Below, one piece after another: positions 57,606 to 64,000 of a stretch of 64,000 nucleotides of DNA. A model generated the notes under the pieces. It saw nothing but the letters and a program-made list of their open reading frames with translations, was not told where the DNA came from and made no database searches. The translations under genes and the position numbers were made by a program. Within the stretch, counting starts at the first letter, position 1. Each line of letters begins with the position of its first letter. Origin of the DNA: Clitoria ternatea (taxonomy: Eukaryota; Streptophyta; Magnoliopsida; Fabales; Fabaceae); NCBI GenBank assembly GCA_037962975.1, contig CM075672.1, forward strand, positions 129,752,001-129,816,000, read 5' to 3'.

Positions 57606-59658
57606 GATGATGAATATGATTTATAGTTTCCTAGTTCATTTCATAGCTTATGTTTCTTATTTGTTATGTATTTGGTTTTAAATTTAATGCTGCCTTAGTG
57701 TCTTGGAATACTTGAACCATTGTTTTTTAATGTTTTAGACCATGTTACTATGTTTCATTTGGATGATATTGGTTTTTAATTATCACTTATGAATTTGGAG
57801 TGTGTTTTTAGTTATATATCTTGGGTTTTTTAAGTGTTTTTGTGCATACTTATATGTTAGACTGTTTTATCCCGCGATAGTATTAAATTGCGTCCGCGAT
57901 TTGCGCCGCGACACGCAATCCCGTTTTTTAGGTTGGCCGCGTCGCGCCGCGATTTGGGATTGACTACTATGGTACCGACTTAGAAAATCATAAGTGCTGT
58001 CCTTCTATTGCAATAGATTATAATAGATCAATAATCTGTCTTCAATGCTCGTTTTAATATAATGCTTTACAGATCTCTTCTGCTCCTGACCTGGGTAATT
58101 GCTGTGAGAATATTTCTCATGTTACTTTTTTCTGATCAGCTACTTCATCTATATGGTATCTTTTTTCCAATCTGTAAAAGAAATTCAAATGAAGTCAGTT
58201 TGAAAAACCCTTTGCTTCTGCTCCTCTGATTCACATAAAGAATAGATGCCATTAGAGAACAAGGATGAATTTTGCATCATCCGCAGCACCGACTTAGAAA
58301 ATCATAAGTGCTGTCCTTCTATTGCAATTGATCAATAATCTGTCTTCAATGCTCGTTTTAATATAATGCTTTACAGATCTCTTCTGCTCCTGACCTGGGT
58401 AATTTTTATTTCAAATTTTATGATTTGATTCTTGCTAGGCTTGTCCATTGTCAATTTTTGCTTTGCTGAAATGTTAGATGAGCTGGTATACATGATGAAT
58501 TATTAAAGGCCATTTTTTGGGGGGTGATGTTTAGGTTTCAGCTTTTCTGTCGCATCATTTTTCAGAGGTCACAGACTACAGTTTCACCGCTGATATGGAA
58601 ACCGAGGTATCTACTGTGTTTGTGTCCTGTCTCCATTTAACTCTCCTTTTTATGTTAAACATGAATGACAATAGGGTGAATCCAATGGGTAAAATTGAGG
58701 GGTTTTACTCATCAAATTGTTAGGGCAATTACCTGCAAAAAAAATATGACTATGGGTATGAAACTATGAATACTATAGTGCCCAACCCTCACAAAAATAA
58801 TAGGATTTAAAATGTCTTTGATTTTTTTAAGAATGAGTATGTTGTTTTTTTTTAATTAATATATTTTATTTTATTGATTTTCCTTAGTGTTTATTTATTT
58901 AAAAACAGTATGAATGACATGTACATGCATAAAAGGCACATATAACTAAAATATGGGTGATGAGTCTGTAGGAGTGTATACATGTTGTTCATTTTGTATG
59001 AGGCACTAGACTTGCTATTTGTTTGCTCATGAGTTTTCTTTTTATCTGCAACTGCATATGGGCATGGATATCTTGGTACCTTACTAAAATGTACTCATTA
59101 CCCTCATTGTAATATTGACACACTAGGATGTTTACTAATTGCTTTTCATCATCTTAGAAATTTATTCACTCCCATTCCCTCTCTAATTTTAATTTGTTTA
59201 TTTTGCCTGTTATTGTCTGAGCTAGTTATTTCCCTATTATCATTTCATATGTGTGTGTGTGTATATATATATATATTTATTTTATATTGTTATATCTCAT
59301 TCTTGATTCAGCTAGACAATGTTTCTGCTGGATTAACTGAATGGAAAGGCCTCCTTAGAGACTATTGGACACGTTTTAAATCTTATTGTGAGTGTACTTC
59401 TAATGTTCATATTCATCAGGTACGATTTGCTCAAGGATTGATATTTGGAAATTTAAAAATCTAATTTTTTTGCTATGCTCTATTGACATAGCAATGCTTT
59501 TCAATGAATGTTTCATGTGTCTATATTCAGTAGCAGTGTTTTTTTATGGTTATTTACTAGAAACGTTTTTTATACTTGCAGGTTGAGAAGATGTTGGAAA
59601 AAAAATTTGGGGATTATTTATTTGCTTCTCTCCCTGATCAGAGTCGGGTTTGTCCAAG
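33405..59658 (+). CDS. topA: Type IA DNA topoisomerase, organelle-type (3' end beyond window)
   Basis: Type IA topoisomerases relax negatively supercoiled DNA by passing one strand through a transient 5'-phosphotyrosine break. Sixteen exons join in phase: 33405-33527, 33649-34194, 34865-35226, 35496-36147, 36262-36348, 36704-36750, 37179-37288, 37379-37479, 43718-43810, 44756-44833, 45680-45763, 51929-51997, 53312-53371, 58535-58606, 59312-59419, 59582-59658. All introns are GT-AG. Residues 1-220 are Ser/Thr- and then Lys-rich without a domain, as expected for a transit peptide and linker. The Toprim domain starts near 276 (Glu280 in VVVVES; DPDREGE at 353-359). Tyr583 in TYIRTD is the expected active-site residue. 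Later come QPPPRYTEASL and GIGRPSTYATTLKVLQ. The frame breaks off at RVCP, at the start of the C-terminal zinc-finger region. Close to the plant homologue annotated in Arabidopsis as type IA topoisomerase (recall). Chloroplast or mitochondrial location is inference. Confidence 0.93.
33649..34194 (+). CDS. Topoisomerase exon 2 (residues 42-223)
   Basis: Begins LQFRAIQNPP after TGTCGCAG. The second half is Lys/Ser/Glu-rich low complexity (SRKSSKGKKRVSK). Phase 0 at both ends. The large - strand frames over it are shadows. Confidence 0.85.
34195..34864 (+). other. Intron 2 and the other small introns
   Basis: Intron 2 (670 bp) and introns 1, 3-7, 9, 10, 14 and 15 are T-rich, GT-AG and without a clear inserted element. 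Introns 9 (43811-44755) and 10 (44834-45679) are somewhat longer and may hold old MITE remnants, but I could not delimit any. Confidence 0.7.
34865..35226 (+). CDS. Topoisomerase exon 3 (residues 224-344), start of Toprim
   Basis: Contains KSVVVVESVTKAKVIKGYLG (Glu280 catalytic), SYGHVRDLAAR and WEVPSPAWTHLKSIKVALNG. The donor falls after AACGG, leaving two bases of the Gly344 codon; reading through instead meets a stop at 35269. Confidence 0.93.
35496..36147 (+). CDS. Topoisomerase exon 4 (residues 345-561)
   Basis: Completes Gly344 and continues AENLIIASDPDREGEAIAWH with the metal-binding acids. HAYLSRRALDYLIGFNISPL and QSAGRVQSAALSLICDRE form the type IA core. Ends NHTMK before GTACTAG. 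Confidence 0.95.
36262..36348 (+). CDS. Topoisomerase exon 5 (residues 562-590), active-site tyrosine
   Basis: LAQKLYEGVELSD then GLITYIRTDGLH; Tyr583 aligns with the strand-cleaving tyrosine of type IA enzymes. Phase 0 at both ends. Confidence 0.93.
36704..36750 (+). CDS. Topoisomerase exon 6
   Basis: ISDEAVGSIRSLIIE plus two bases of Arg606. Flanked by TTATTAG and GTGATATG. Confidence 0.9.
37179..37288 (+). CDS. Topoisomerase exon 7
   Basis: Starts by completing Arg606, then YGQDFVTKNAPKYF and AQEAHEAIRPTDIRKLP. The split Ser643 codon (T|CA) fixes the donor at GTATTA. Confidence 0.9.
37379..37479 (+). CDS. Topoisomerase exon 8
   Basis: MLAGVLDEDSLKLYTLIWSR then TVSCQMEPTIFEQ. Ends in phase 0. 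The intron that follows (37480-43717) carries the first hAT element. Confidence 0.92.
38482..38600 (+). repeat. 20-bp tandem repeats in the hAT 5' region (copy 1, six units)
   Basis: Units of CTCCAACAGCCACCTGC plus 3-6 bp, just upstream of the transposase ATG. Copy 2 has five units. Confidence 0.85.
38611..41213 (+). CDS. hAT transposase, copy 1 (782 aa)
   Basis: Cuts and pastes the flanking element by a DDE-type reaction. Four exons: 38611-39604, 39696-40508, 40595-40713 and 40791-41213, all GT-AG and in phase, giving 782 codons without a break. An N-terminal BED-type zinc finger has Cys48, Cys51, His65 and Cys76. The DUF659-like region near 225-330 contains SDGWTDR (Asp262) and ITDNGSNY (Asp323), probable first two catalytic acids. 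The CAAHCLDL segment follows. The C-terminal dimerisation region is at about 604-642 (EWWNHYG...SSSGCERNWS), with Glu634 the probable third acid. An acidic Glu-rich tail follows, with a GAT run just after the stop. The start is the first ATG after the proline-coding repeats; an upstream in-frame stretch lacks ATG. Looks autonomous. Confidence 0.9.
41211..41260 (+). repeat. (GAT)n at the hAT transposase stop codon
   Basis: TGA of the stop runs straight into GAT repeats. A frameshift of one base would extend the protein by a poly-Asp tail. Confidence 0.9.
41620..42574. other. Intron 8 sequence between hAT copy 1 and the older hAT fragment
   Basis: Non-coding. Contains a (TG)n run at about 41980-42002. 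Nothing else was recognised. Confidence 0.4.
42575..43131 (-). pseudogene. Older hAT transposase fragment, inverted
   Basis: The - strand is collinear with exon 2 of the intact hAT transposase: LMLEDIGKLPK near 43130, SLVGFIYSHSS, then VLRLVDGERNPAMGYIYEAI and SKYNNISAIID (about 42745-42637), then HFHHPLHAPGHFSNP near 42610-42580. Stops and frameshifts break it. It is clearly diverged from the two intact copies, so it comes from an older relative, not a recent copy. No element ends were found. Confidence 0.8.
43132..43717. other. Rest of intron 8
   Basis: T-rich intron sequence without a recognised element. Confidence 0.5.
43718..43810 (+). CDS. Topoisomerase exon 9
   Basis: IQLDIGNADDSIILRSASSR then VEFPGYRAVFM, 31 codons, phase 0 at both ends. 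Confidence 0.88.
44756..44833 (+). CDS. Topoisomerase exon 10
   Basis: ETEAVQDKDSDGSNRDQTYE then VLNSFK, 26 codons, phase 0. An acidic variable linker, so the call rests on the splice sites and on frame continuity. Confidence 0.75.
45680..45763 (+). CDS. Topoisomerase exon 11
   Basis: TGDPLYLVQTELNHHYTQPP then PRYTEASL, 28 codons. QPPPRY is conserved in the family. The 6.2-kb intron that follows holds the copia element. Confidence 0.9.
45855..45964. repeat. Short foldback element in intron 11
   Basis: 'tgacaccttgctttcattgt' at the left pairs with 'acaatgaaagcaagatgaca' at the right, with arms of about 40 bp including 'ttttttattcaaat' and its partner. Looks like a small MITE. Confidence 0.7.
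46227..46507. repeat. Head-to-head pair of small LTRs with facing PBS-like sites
   Basis: The block begins TGTTGGAAG and ends CTTCCAACA. The left arm ends 'aaccataaca' then TGATAACAGAGTC. The right arm, read on the - strand, ends 'aaccttaaca' then TGGTATCAAAGTC. So two LTRs of about 100 bp each face one another with primer-binding-like words between them. Confidence 0.65.
46508..46703 (-). pseudogene. 3' end of a copia element (RNase H tail and PPT), fragment
   Basis: On the - strand, FTKS and SKLGAYDM match the end of the neighbouring copia RNase H frame, followed by a purine-rich GAGGAGAGGGGAG tract and then the LTR at 46507. It is related to, but not a copy of, the larger element that begins at 46704. 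Confidence 0.65.
46704..46912 (-). repeat. Copia 3' LTR
   Basis: Ends next to CCCCCCTC, which reads on the - strand as the polypurine tract GAGGGGGG. About 96% identical to the other LTR by eye. Confidence 0.85.
46919..48622 (-). pseudogene. Copia reverse transcriptase and RNase H, frameshifted
   Basis: Frame 48622-47981 carries the start of the reverse transcriptase: WRQAMIDEMQALEHNGTWEL, WVYAIKVGPDGTVDRLKARL, SLYGLKQSPRA. After a break, frame 47934-47188 continues with YLIVYVDDIVITG (YVDD catalytic box), LGYLKYFLGIE and RRLVGKLIYLTITRPDISFA. Another shift leads to RNase H at 47479-46919: DVDWAGCPIDRRSTSRY, SSAEAEYRS, CDNQAALHIASNPVFHERTK and QPADILTKSLRG. Two frameshifts or stops separate otherwise well-kept domains, so the element was inactivated fairly recently. 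Confidence 0.88.
48820..49942 (-). pseudogene. Copia GAG-pre-integrase and integrase, broken
   Basis: Frame 49942-49520 has YPYNLISLSQLTRSL and LLHDRLGYPSLTKLK...CESCQLGKH, the pre-integrase zinc region. Frame 49596-49345 has the integrase core piece TFIDEFSRCTCVYLMKDRSE. Frame 49311-48820 has CPHTPQQNGIAERKNRHLLE (catalytic Glu region) and AIKCVFLGYSRLQKGYRCYS. Three pieces in different frames. Confidence 0.85.
50090..51034 (-). pseudogene. Copia gag, with an intact 314-codon frame
   Basis: Starts MASTGPISLFSGTP, a usual copia gag beginning, then LNWKNYLSWSASVDLWFLGQ, a helical capsid-like region and a glycine/arginine-rich stretch. A CCHC zinc knuckle (C-x2-C-x4-H-x4-C, in CTCCKRMGHTQENC) lies near residue 240. 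The stop at 50090 separates it from the protease region. Gag itself is unbroken, but the downstream polyprotein is not. Confidence 0.82.
51272..51283 (-). other. Copia primer-binding site
   Basis: TGGTATCAGGGC on the - strand, three bases inside the 5' LTR. It differs by one base from the usual initiator-Met site TGGTATCAGAGC. Confidence 0.8.
51287..51496 (-). repeat. Copia 5' LTR
   Basis: On the - strand begins TGTTAAAATATTAG and ends AAAATCTCA. Confidence 0.85.
51929..51997 (+). CDS. Topoisomerase exon 12
   Basis: VKKLEELGIGRPSTYATTLK then VLQ, 23 codons; GIGRPSTYA is a family hallmark. Phase 0 at both ends. Confidence 0.95.
52774..53166. mobile_element. Tourist-like MITE in intron 12
   Basis: A 3-bp TAA target duplication (52771-52773 and 53167-53169) flanks 393 bp whose ends are GGTGGTGTTTGGTATG and, at the right, its inverse CATACCAAACACCACC. 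The inverted repeats extend about 28 bp to 'agatctt'. TIR wording and TSD fit PIF/Harbinger MITEs. An internal direct repeat of 'catgtttggtatta' is present. Confidence 0.88.
53312..53371 (+). CDS. Topoisomerase exon 13
   Basis: DRNYVTVKNRVLSPEFRGRM, 20 codons, phase 0 at both ends. Followed by the 5.2-kb intron with the second hAT element. Confidence 0.92.
54239..57971 (+). mobile_element. hAT DNA transposon, copy 2 (intact, about 3.73 kb)
   Basis: The 8-bp target duplication GTACCGAC (54231-54238 and 57972-57979) flanks it. From the ATG to the right end it is collinear with copy 1 without a gap (constant offset 16352), with only a handful of substitutions by eye. It is 15 bp shorter in the 5' region, mainly one tandem unit. 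The left end is CATAGCAGTTAAATCAAGG against CACAGTAGTTAAATCGCGG in copy 1. It is in intron 13 of the topoisomerase gene, in the same orientation as the gene and copy 1. Confidence 0.93.
54963..57565 (+). CDS. hAT transposase, copy 2 (782 aa)
   Basis: Exons 54963-55956, 56048-56860, 56947-57065 and 57143-57565, with the same splice sites as copy 1. The only amino-acid difference I find is Ala for Val at residue 465; two further coding changes are silent. BED finger, both aspartates, Glu634 and acidic tail are all kept. Two unbroken copies of a multi-exon transposase imply recent movement of this family. Whether either is expressed cannot be judged from the sequence. Confidence 0.9.
58535..58606 (+). 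CDS. Topoisomerase exon 14
   Basis: VSAFLSHHFSEVTDYSFTAD then METE, 24 codons, phase 0 at both ends. Confidence 0.93.
58607..59311 (+). other. Intron 14
   Basis: 705 bp, T-rich, with a short (GT)n-(AT)n run near 59250-59275. Nothing else was recognised. Confidence 0.8.
59312..59419 (+). CDS. Topoisomerase exon 15
   Basis: LDNVSAGLTEWKGLLRDYWT then RFKSYCECTSNVHIHQ, 36 codons, phase 0 at both ends. Confidence 0.92.
59582..59658 (+). CDS. Topoisomerase exon 16 (last exon seen)
   Basis: VEKMLEKKFGDYLFASLPDQ then SRVCP and two bases (AG) of the next codon. CP is probably the first half of a zinc-binding CPxC. No continuing exon was found in the remaining 4.3 kb. Confidence 0.88.
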
Positions 59659-59918
59659 GTATTATTCCATGTCATGGATGGAATTTTCTTATACAAATGA
59701 CATGTTGTAGGCTCTTTGGGCACATAGATTTGCTCACATTGTTTTGTAGCTATTTTATTTGTCATTTTTAAGAATGCTGGGTTTGTCCCAAGGTTATGAA
59801 AGATGTTGTTGCTGATATTTCTCAGAGAAGTCTCTAATACCGAGGAAAATCATATAAACTTGTAATCTTATTGTTATACTGTGCTAGTTTTTTTGATGTG
59901 GTTATGCTAATTTAGTTA

Positions 59919-60103
59919 TGTTGAGAGAGAGAGAGAAAAGGAGAGATCATATGAACTTCATGTGTTGTGATCACAATGGAGCTCTTGTATTTATAGGAGA
60001 TTGTACTTAATTACAAATATAAACTTATCCTAATTACATTAAAGACAGAATTAATCTAATTAATCTTAATATGTACGGTTACTATATTTATGTAATTCTA
60101 ACA
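59919..60103 (-). repeat. 3' LTR of the second copia element
   Basis: 185 bp. On the - strand starts TGTTAGAATTAC and ends CTCTCTCAACA. Contains a (GA)n run at its outer end. Confidence 0.7.
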
Positions 60104-60238
60104 CCCCCTCCAAGTTGGAACATATAAGTTGTATGCACAAGCTTGTTATATATATAGTTAACTTGAGGACCCCTTAGAAATTTGGTGAAAACATCCGCTA
60201 ACTGATTATTAGAACTAACAAAATTAGTGGATATTTCA

Positions 60239-61467
60239 TCAGACATGACTTTCTCTCATAAAATGACAGTCAATTTCAATATGTTTTGTTCTCTCATGGA
60301 AAATTGGATTTGAGGCAATATGTATGGCGGCCTGATTATCACAGATAAGTGACATTTGCGCGACTTCTCCAAATTGAAGTTCCCGAAGCAACTGTTTGAG
60401 CCATATGAGTTCTTGATTGGCTATAGCCATAGCATAGTACTTTGCCTCCGCGCTAGACCTGGCTACAAAACTCTGCTTCTTTCTCTTCCAAGAGACAAGA
60501 TTGCCTTCGACAAAAATACAATTTGTGAAAATGGACCTTGTATCAATGGGGAACTTGCCCAATCAGCATTGGAGTATCCCACAACTCGAGTGTATCCTCA
60601 ATCTTCATATAATAGGCCCTTTCCTGGATCTTTCTTGACATATCGAACGATGCAGGTCATTGCATCTCAATGTTCTTTAAAAGAAGAGTTTAGGGATTGA
60701 CTTACCATACTAACTGCAAATGAGTTATCTGGGCGAGTGACAGTGAAATAGTTTAACTTGCTAACCTAGCGTCTATATCTTTTAGGATTCGGAAAAGGCT
60801 CCCCCTGATTTGGTAGGAGCTTGACATTGGGACCCATGAAAATGTCTACTGACTAGGAATTTAACATAGTTATTTCTTTCATAGTATCCATTGCATACTT
60901 TCTTTGGATATGATGATTCCATTTTTGGAGTGCGCTCTCTCTATCCCTAAGAAATATTTGAGTCTGCCTAGGTCCTTCGTCTGAAAGTGTTGGAAGAGAT
61001 CTTGCTTTACCTTTGTAATGCCAAGATGATCTTTGCCTGTGATAACAATGCCATCCACATAAAAGCTAGGTAAATGTAATTAGCAGCTGAATGATGATAG
61101 AAGACGGAGTGATTCGCCTTACAGTATGAATCTGCCAAACCATGCCCTAAGGAATTGCTTGAGGCCAAAAAGAGATTTTTGTAGTCGACAAACAGGTTTA
61201 GAAGACTCCTTCTGATCAAGGAGGTTGCTTCATATAAACCTCTTCAAGTAGGTCACTATGAAGGAAAACATTTTTGATGTCCAATTGGTAAAGTGGCCAG
61301 TGGCGAATGAGAACAATGGAGAGGAGGGGTCGCATCGAAGGCATTCTGGCAACAGGAGAGAAAATGTCTTCATAATCCAACTTAAAGATTTGAGTATAAC
61401 CTTTGGTGGCAAGGCAGGTCTTGAGGCGGTCAACTGTTCCATTGGGGCCAACCTTCACCATATACAC
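60239..61467 (-). pseudogene. Second copia: reverse transcriptase and RNase H, broken
   Basis: 61467-61216 has VGPNGTVDRLKTCLATKGYT and WPLYQLDIKNVFLHSDLLEE (reverse transcriptase). 60562-60239 has SWKRKKQSFVARSSAEAKYY and CDNQAAIHIASNPIFHERTK (RNase H). The stretch between, which should hold YVDD, is frameshifted and decayed. Confidence 0.8.
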
Positions 61468-61730
61468 TCATCGTCAATCAACCTTCTCTGGTGGTACAGG
61501 AACGAGGTCCCAAGTCCCACTGCTCTATAATGCACACATGTCATTCATCATAGCTTGTTTCCATCTTGAATGGGTAAAGGTATCTCTTGTATTTTTAGGA
61601 ATAGAACAAAGGACAAGGAAGAAAGACGAGTATTATGAAGGAGATATGCAATGATAACCCAAAACAGTATAGGAGGGGATGAATTACGAGTAGAATGAAT
61701 ATCATTGCAAAGAACAATGGAACATAAGGC

Positions 61731-63540
61731 TCAAGTGGCGCGACCGAAGAAGTCGGATGAGTTGGCACCGGAAGTGAATCTACAACAATGTCTGTGGCAG
61801 GTGATGGTATGATAGGATGAGGAGGAAGGAGGAAGGGGGTCTAGAGGGGAAGGAGACTCCTCAGGAGGGAAAAAAAGGATAGTGGGTGTAGTCACATAAA
61901 GAGGTGGCTCTGTTGGAGGTACTCCAATCCTAAAGAAGGGAACATCTTCTAAGGTGACATCTGTAGAGATAAAGTACTTATGAAGAGTAGGAGAGTAGCA
62001 CTTGTATCCTTTCTGGGAGCGGAGATACTCGACGTTAACACATTTATGAGATCGTACAAATAATTTATCGATCCTAGGACCAAGGACGTGAGAAAAACAA
62101 GTAGAATCAAAAACTCGAGGGGGTAAAGGATGAAGTGAACGACGTGGATATAGAATTTGATGAGGAATCATATCTTTCAGAACAAAGGAAGGCATGCGGT
62201 TGATGAGGTAACACGCTGTAAGAATTGCGTTACCCCATAACTAAAGAGGGACATGAGAATGAAGAAGAGGACGGGTGGTGGCTAGAAGATATATGTTCTT
62301 GTGCTCAATAGCCCTATTTTATTGGGGGGTAATGAGGGCAAGAAGTCTGATGTAACACATCATGAGATGTCATAAAAGACTGAAATTGGTTAGATAAATA
62401 CTCATGTGCAGTATCACTTTGTAAAGTACGAATGGAAATCCCAAATTAAATTTTTATTTCATGGAAAAGACTGAAAAATAGAAAACATCTCTGAATGATC
62501 TTTCATTAAATATAACCAAGCACAATAAGAAAAATTATCTATAAAGGTAACAAAATACCTAGATCCTAAGAAAGATAAAATACGACTTGGACCCTAAACG
62601 TCCAAATGAACCAAAGCGAAAAAAGGGCGGAGGCTGGTTATTAATGCAGTTAGGAAAGGATGTACGAGTATGCTTACCTAGCTGACATGACTCACATGAC
62701 AAAGACTCTAATTTTGAAAAAACTAGGAACTAATTCCCGTAACACATCTAGATTTGGATGTCTTGCTGTGAAGAGGGGACACTGATGCCGAACTGACAAG
62801 AGATGGCCTGTTGAGTTGATAGAGCTGTGAGTCTCACATGCAAAGCTAATCATCTTCCTTGTTTTCTGGCCCTGCAAAGAAACAATTTTTAGTAAAAGAA
62901 ATGACACAATCAAGGTTACGGGTAAGCTGGCTAATGGATAACAAATTAAAGTGGGCATAAGGAACAAATAACACATTATTAACACAGAGAGAAGGAAGAT
63001 GATGGACAACGCCAATGCCTTAAGACTGTGTTGGGAGCCATTGGCCATGATAACATAAGGTAAGTAACCAATGGTAGAAAGGGGAGAAAAAAGAGACTTA
63101 TTACCAGTAATTTGGTCGATGGCTCTTGAATCAAGGACCCAAGGACCTAAAGAATAAGAGATGCTAGTGAAGGAATCGCTAGTGTGTGCAACATCAGTAG
63201 TGGAACCGGAGGCGTGATGTTCTTCATACCATTTTAGGAAGTCATTGTTGGAGGGCGATGGTGTCAGAACGGAAATTGGTGTTGGGGGCATAGATGTGTG
63301 AGCAACCTGATCGATGAACGGAAATTGATGCCAGGATGACGACCATGAAGTTTCCAGCACTTATCAATGTTATGGCTTGGTTTGTGAGAGTGGTCACATT
63401 AAGGATGTGGCCTGCTCTCTTTACGAAGGGTACTGTTGTTGTTGTAGGAAAGCAAAGTGGAAGAATCAATGGGAGGAATAGTTAGAGCAATCGAAGGAAA
63501 CATAGAGGGAGAGGTAGGTCCATGAACGTTGACCTGAAGC
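61731..63540 (-). pseudogene. Second copia: gag to integrase, broken
   Basis: 62195-61731 has SFVLKDMIPHQILYPRRSLH and SQKGYKCYSPTLHKYFISTD, the integrase C-terminal part. 63360-62692 has GPWVLDSRAIDQITGNKSLF, the protease DSG/DSA-like region (the expected DSGA reads DSRA), and pre-integrase remnants. 63469-63242 overlaps the gag-knuckle region. All are interrupted. Confidence 0.7.
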
Positions 63541-63560
63541 ATAGTGGCTAAGGCACCAAG

Positions 63561-63787
63561 GTTGTTAGGATGTAGACTCTACGTTGAGATGATGGGAATT
63601 TGCGAAATGTAGACTCGTGAAATGTAAGATGAAACGGAAGAGTCTACCAAACAAATATCAAACTAAACTCATAAACATCATAATATTAAACCAAATTCAA
63701 TGTCATAAACATAACCATTAACCATAAAACTCATAAAACTCAAGTGTGTCTAACATCAAACATAAATCACTAATTAGAAACTCACGC
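63561..63787. other. AT-rich sequence after the copia fragment
   Basis: Repeated 'cataaac' and 'cataaaactc' words. It is probably the 3' flank of the - strand ORF that follows. Confidence 0.35.
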
Positions 63788-64000
63788 CTAAGCATCCAAC
63801 ATATCATTCAAGTTAGAATTATCATTTTCATCCTCATCAAGTTCAGTCATGCCCAGGCCATTGCCATCATTTCCTTCATCATCATCAAAAGAAGTAGGAA
63901 TCTCTAGATCATCTAGAGGTGAACTAGGTGGATCTTGACCAATAGCAACCCCACTAGTTTCTCCTCCAACTCCAACATCTTCTGTGTCTTGACTTACATC
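63788..64000 (-). CDS. Acidic C-terminal end of an unidentified ORF (partial)
   Basis: The - strand is open from the window edge for 70 codons to a TAG at 63790-63788. It reads DVSQDTEDVGVGGETS, then SPLDDLEIPTSFDDDEGND, and ends NLNDMLDA. Rich in Asp, Glu, Gly and Asn. It could be the tail of another transposase (the hAT proteins here also end in acidic tails) or of a host gene. The upstream part lies outside the window. Confidence 0.35.
   Translation of the reverse strand, partial: DVSQDTEDVGVGGETSGVAIGQDPPSSPLDDLEIPTSFDDDEGNDGNGLGMTELDEDENDNSNLNDMLDA

Larger units (their letters stand above)
54043..58401. repeat. Tandem duplication of about 0.3 kb, first copy split by hAT copy 2
   Basis: Copy one is 54043-54238 plus 57980-58097 (314 bp without the transposon and its extra target copy). 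Copy two is 58098-58401 (304 bp; one 10-bp gap, a few substitutions). Copy two keeps the site unoccupied: GCACCGAC at 58286-58293, where copy one has GTACCGAC twice around the transposon. Confidence 0.9.
59919..63560 (-). mobile_element. Second degenerate Ty1/copia element, 5' part lost
   Basis: The 3' LTR (59919-60103, TG...CA) is followed by a purine tract (GGAGGGGG on the - strand) and then RNase H, reverse transcriptase, integrase, pre-integrase and the gag region in order up to about 63560. No second LTR or PBS was found before the window end. Many stops and frameshifts. It differs from the intron 11 element by far more than the two LTRs of that element differ, so it is a separate and probably older insertion. 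It may lie in the next topoisomerase intron (inference). Confidence 0.8.

Overview
This is a plant nuclear window, AT-rich and intron-bearing, crowded with plant transposable elements. The repeat style suggests a dicot, perhaps a legume, but that lineage guess is inference. The only host gene I can support is a type IA DNA topoisomerase (bacterial topA-like, organelle-type) on the + strand. It starts at 33405 and runs past 59658. Sixteen exons join in one open frame of about 889 codons. The Toprim acidic residues and the active-site tyrosine are intact, and the C-terminal zinc-finger part lies beyond the window.

Layout. 1-33 kb is layered repeat sequence: a decayed Ty3/gypsy gag-protease (2.5-4.45 kb, -), a decayed PIF/Harbinger ORF1 (5.96-6.86 kb, +), a 3.86-kb gypsy-type LTR followed by an initiator-Met primer-binding site (8784-12653, +), two copies of an unrecognised proline-rich ORF family (12.7-13.7 and 23.4-24.2 kb, -), a Tat-like LTR leader (18.6-19.4 kb, -), a second long LTR region with a TATA box and tandem arrays (24.4-28.0 kb, -), and nested in it a 3.56-kb solo LTR with a perfect 5-bp target duplication (28013-31569, -). 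Minisatellites and microsatellites fill the rest.

33.4-59.7 kb is the topoisomerase gene. Intron 8 holds an intact hAT transposon plus an older inverted hAT fragment. Intron 11 holds a degenerate Ty1/copia element and an inverted LTR pair. Intron 12 holds a Tourist-like MITE. Intron 13 holds a second, nearly identical hAT element inserted into one arm of an older 0.3-kb tandem duplication. Both hAT copies encode an uninterrupted 782-residue transposase with a BED finger, a DUF659-like region and a hAT dimerisation domain. 59.9-63.6 kb is a second degenerate copia element (-), and the last 0.2 kb holds the acidic C-terminal end of an unidentified - strand ORF.

Most unusual signals: (1) two related long LTRs carry, at the same place near the primer-binding end, arrays of short palindromes in pairs about 20 bp apart, repeated every 60-72 bp, but built from different palindrome words; (2) two near-identical, apparently autonomous hAT elements lie in the same orientation in two introns of one gene and bracket five phase-0 exons; (3) the two hAT copies differ most in their outer left 17 bp. 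All coordinates and alignments were made by eye; nothing was run computationally.
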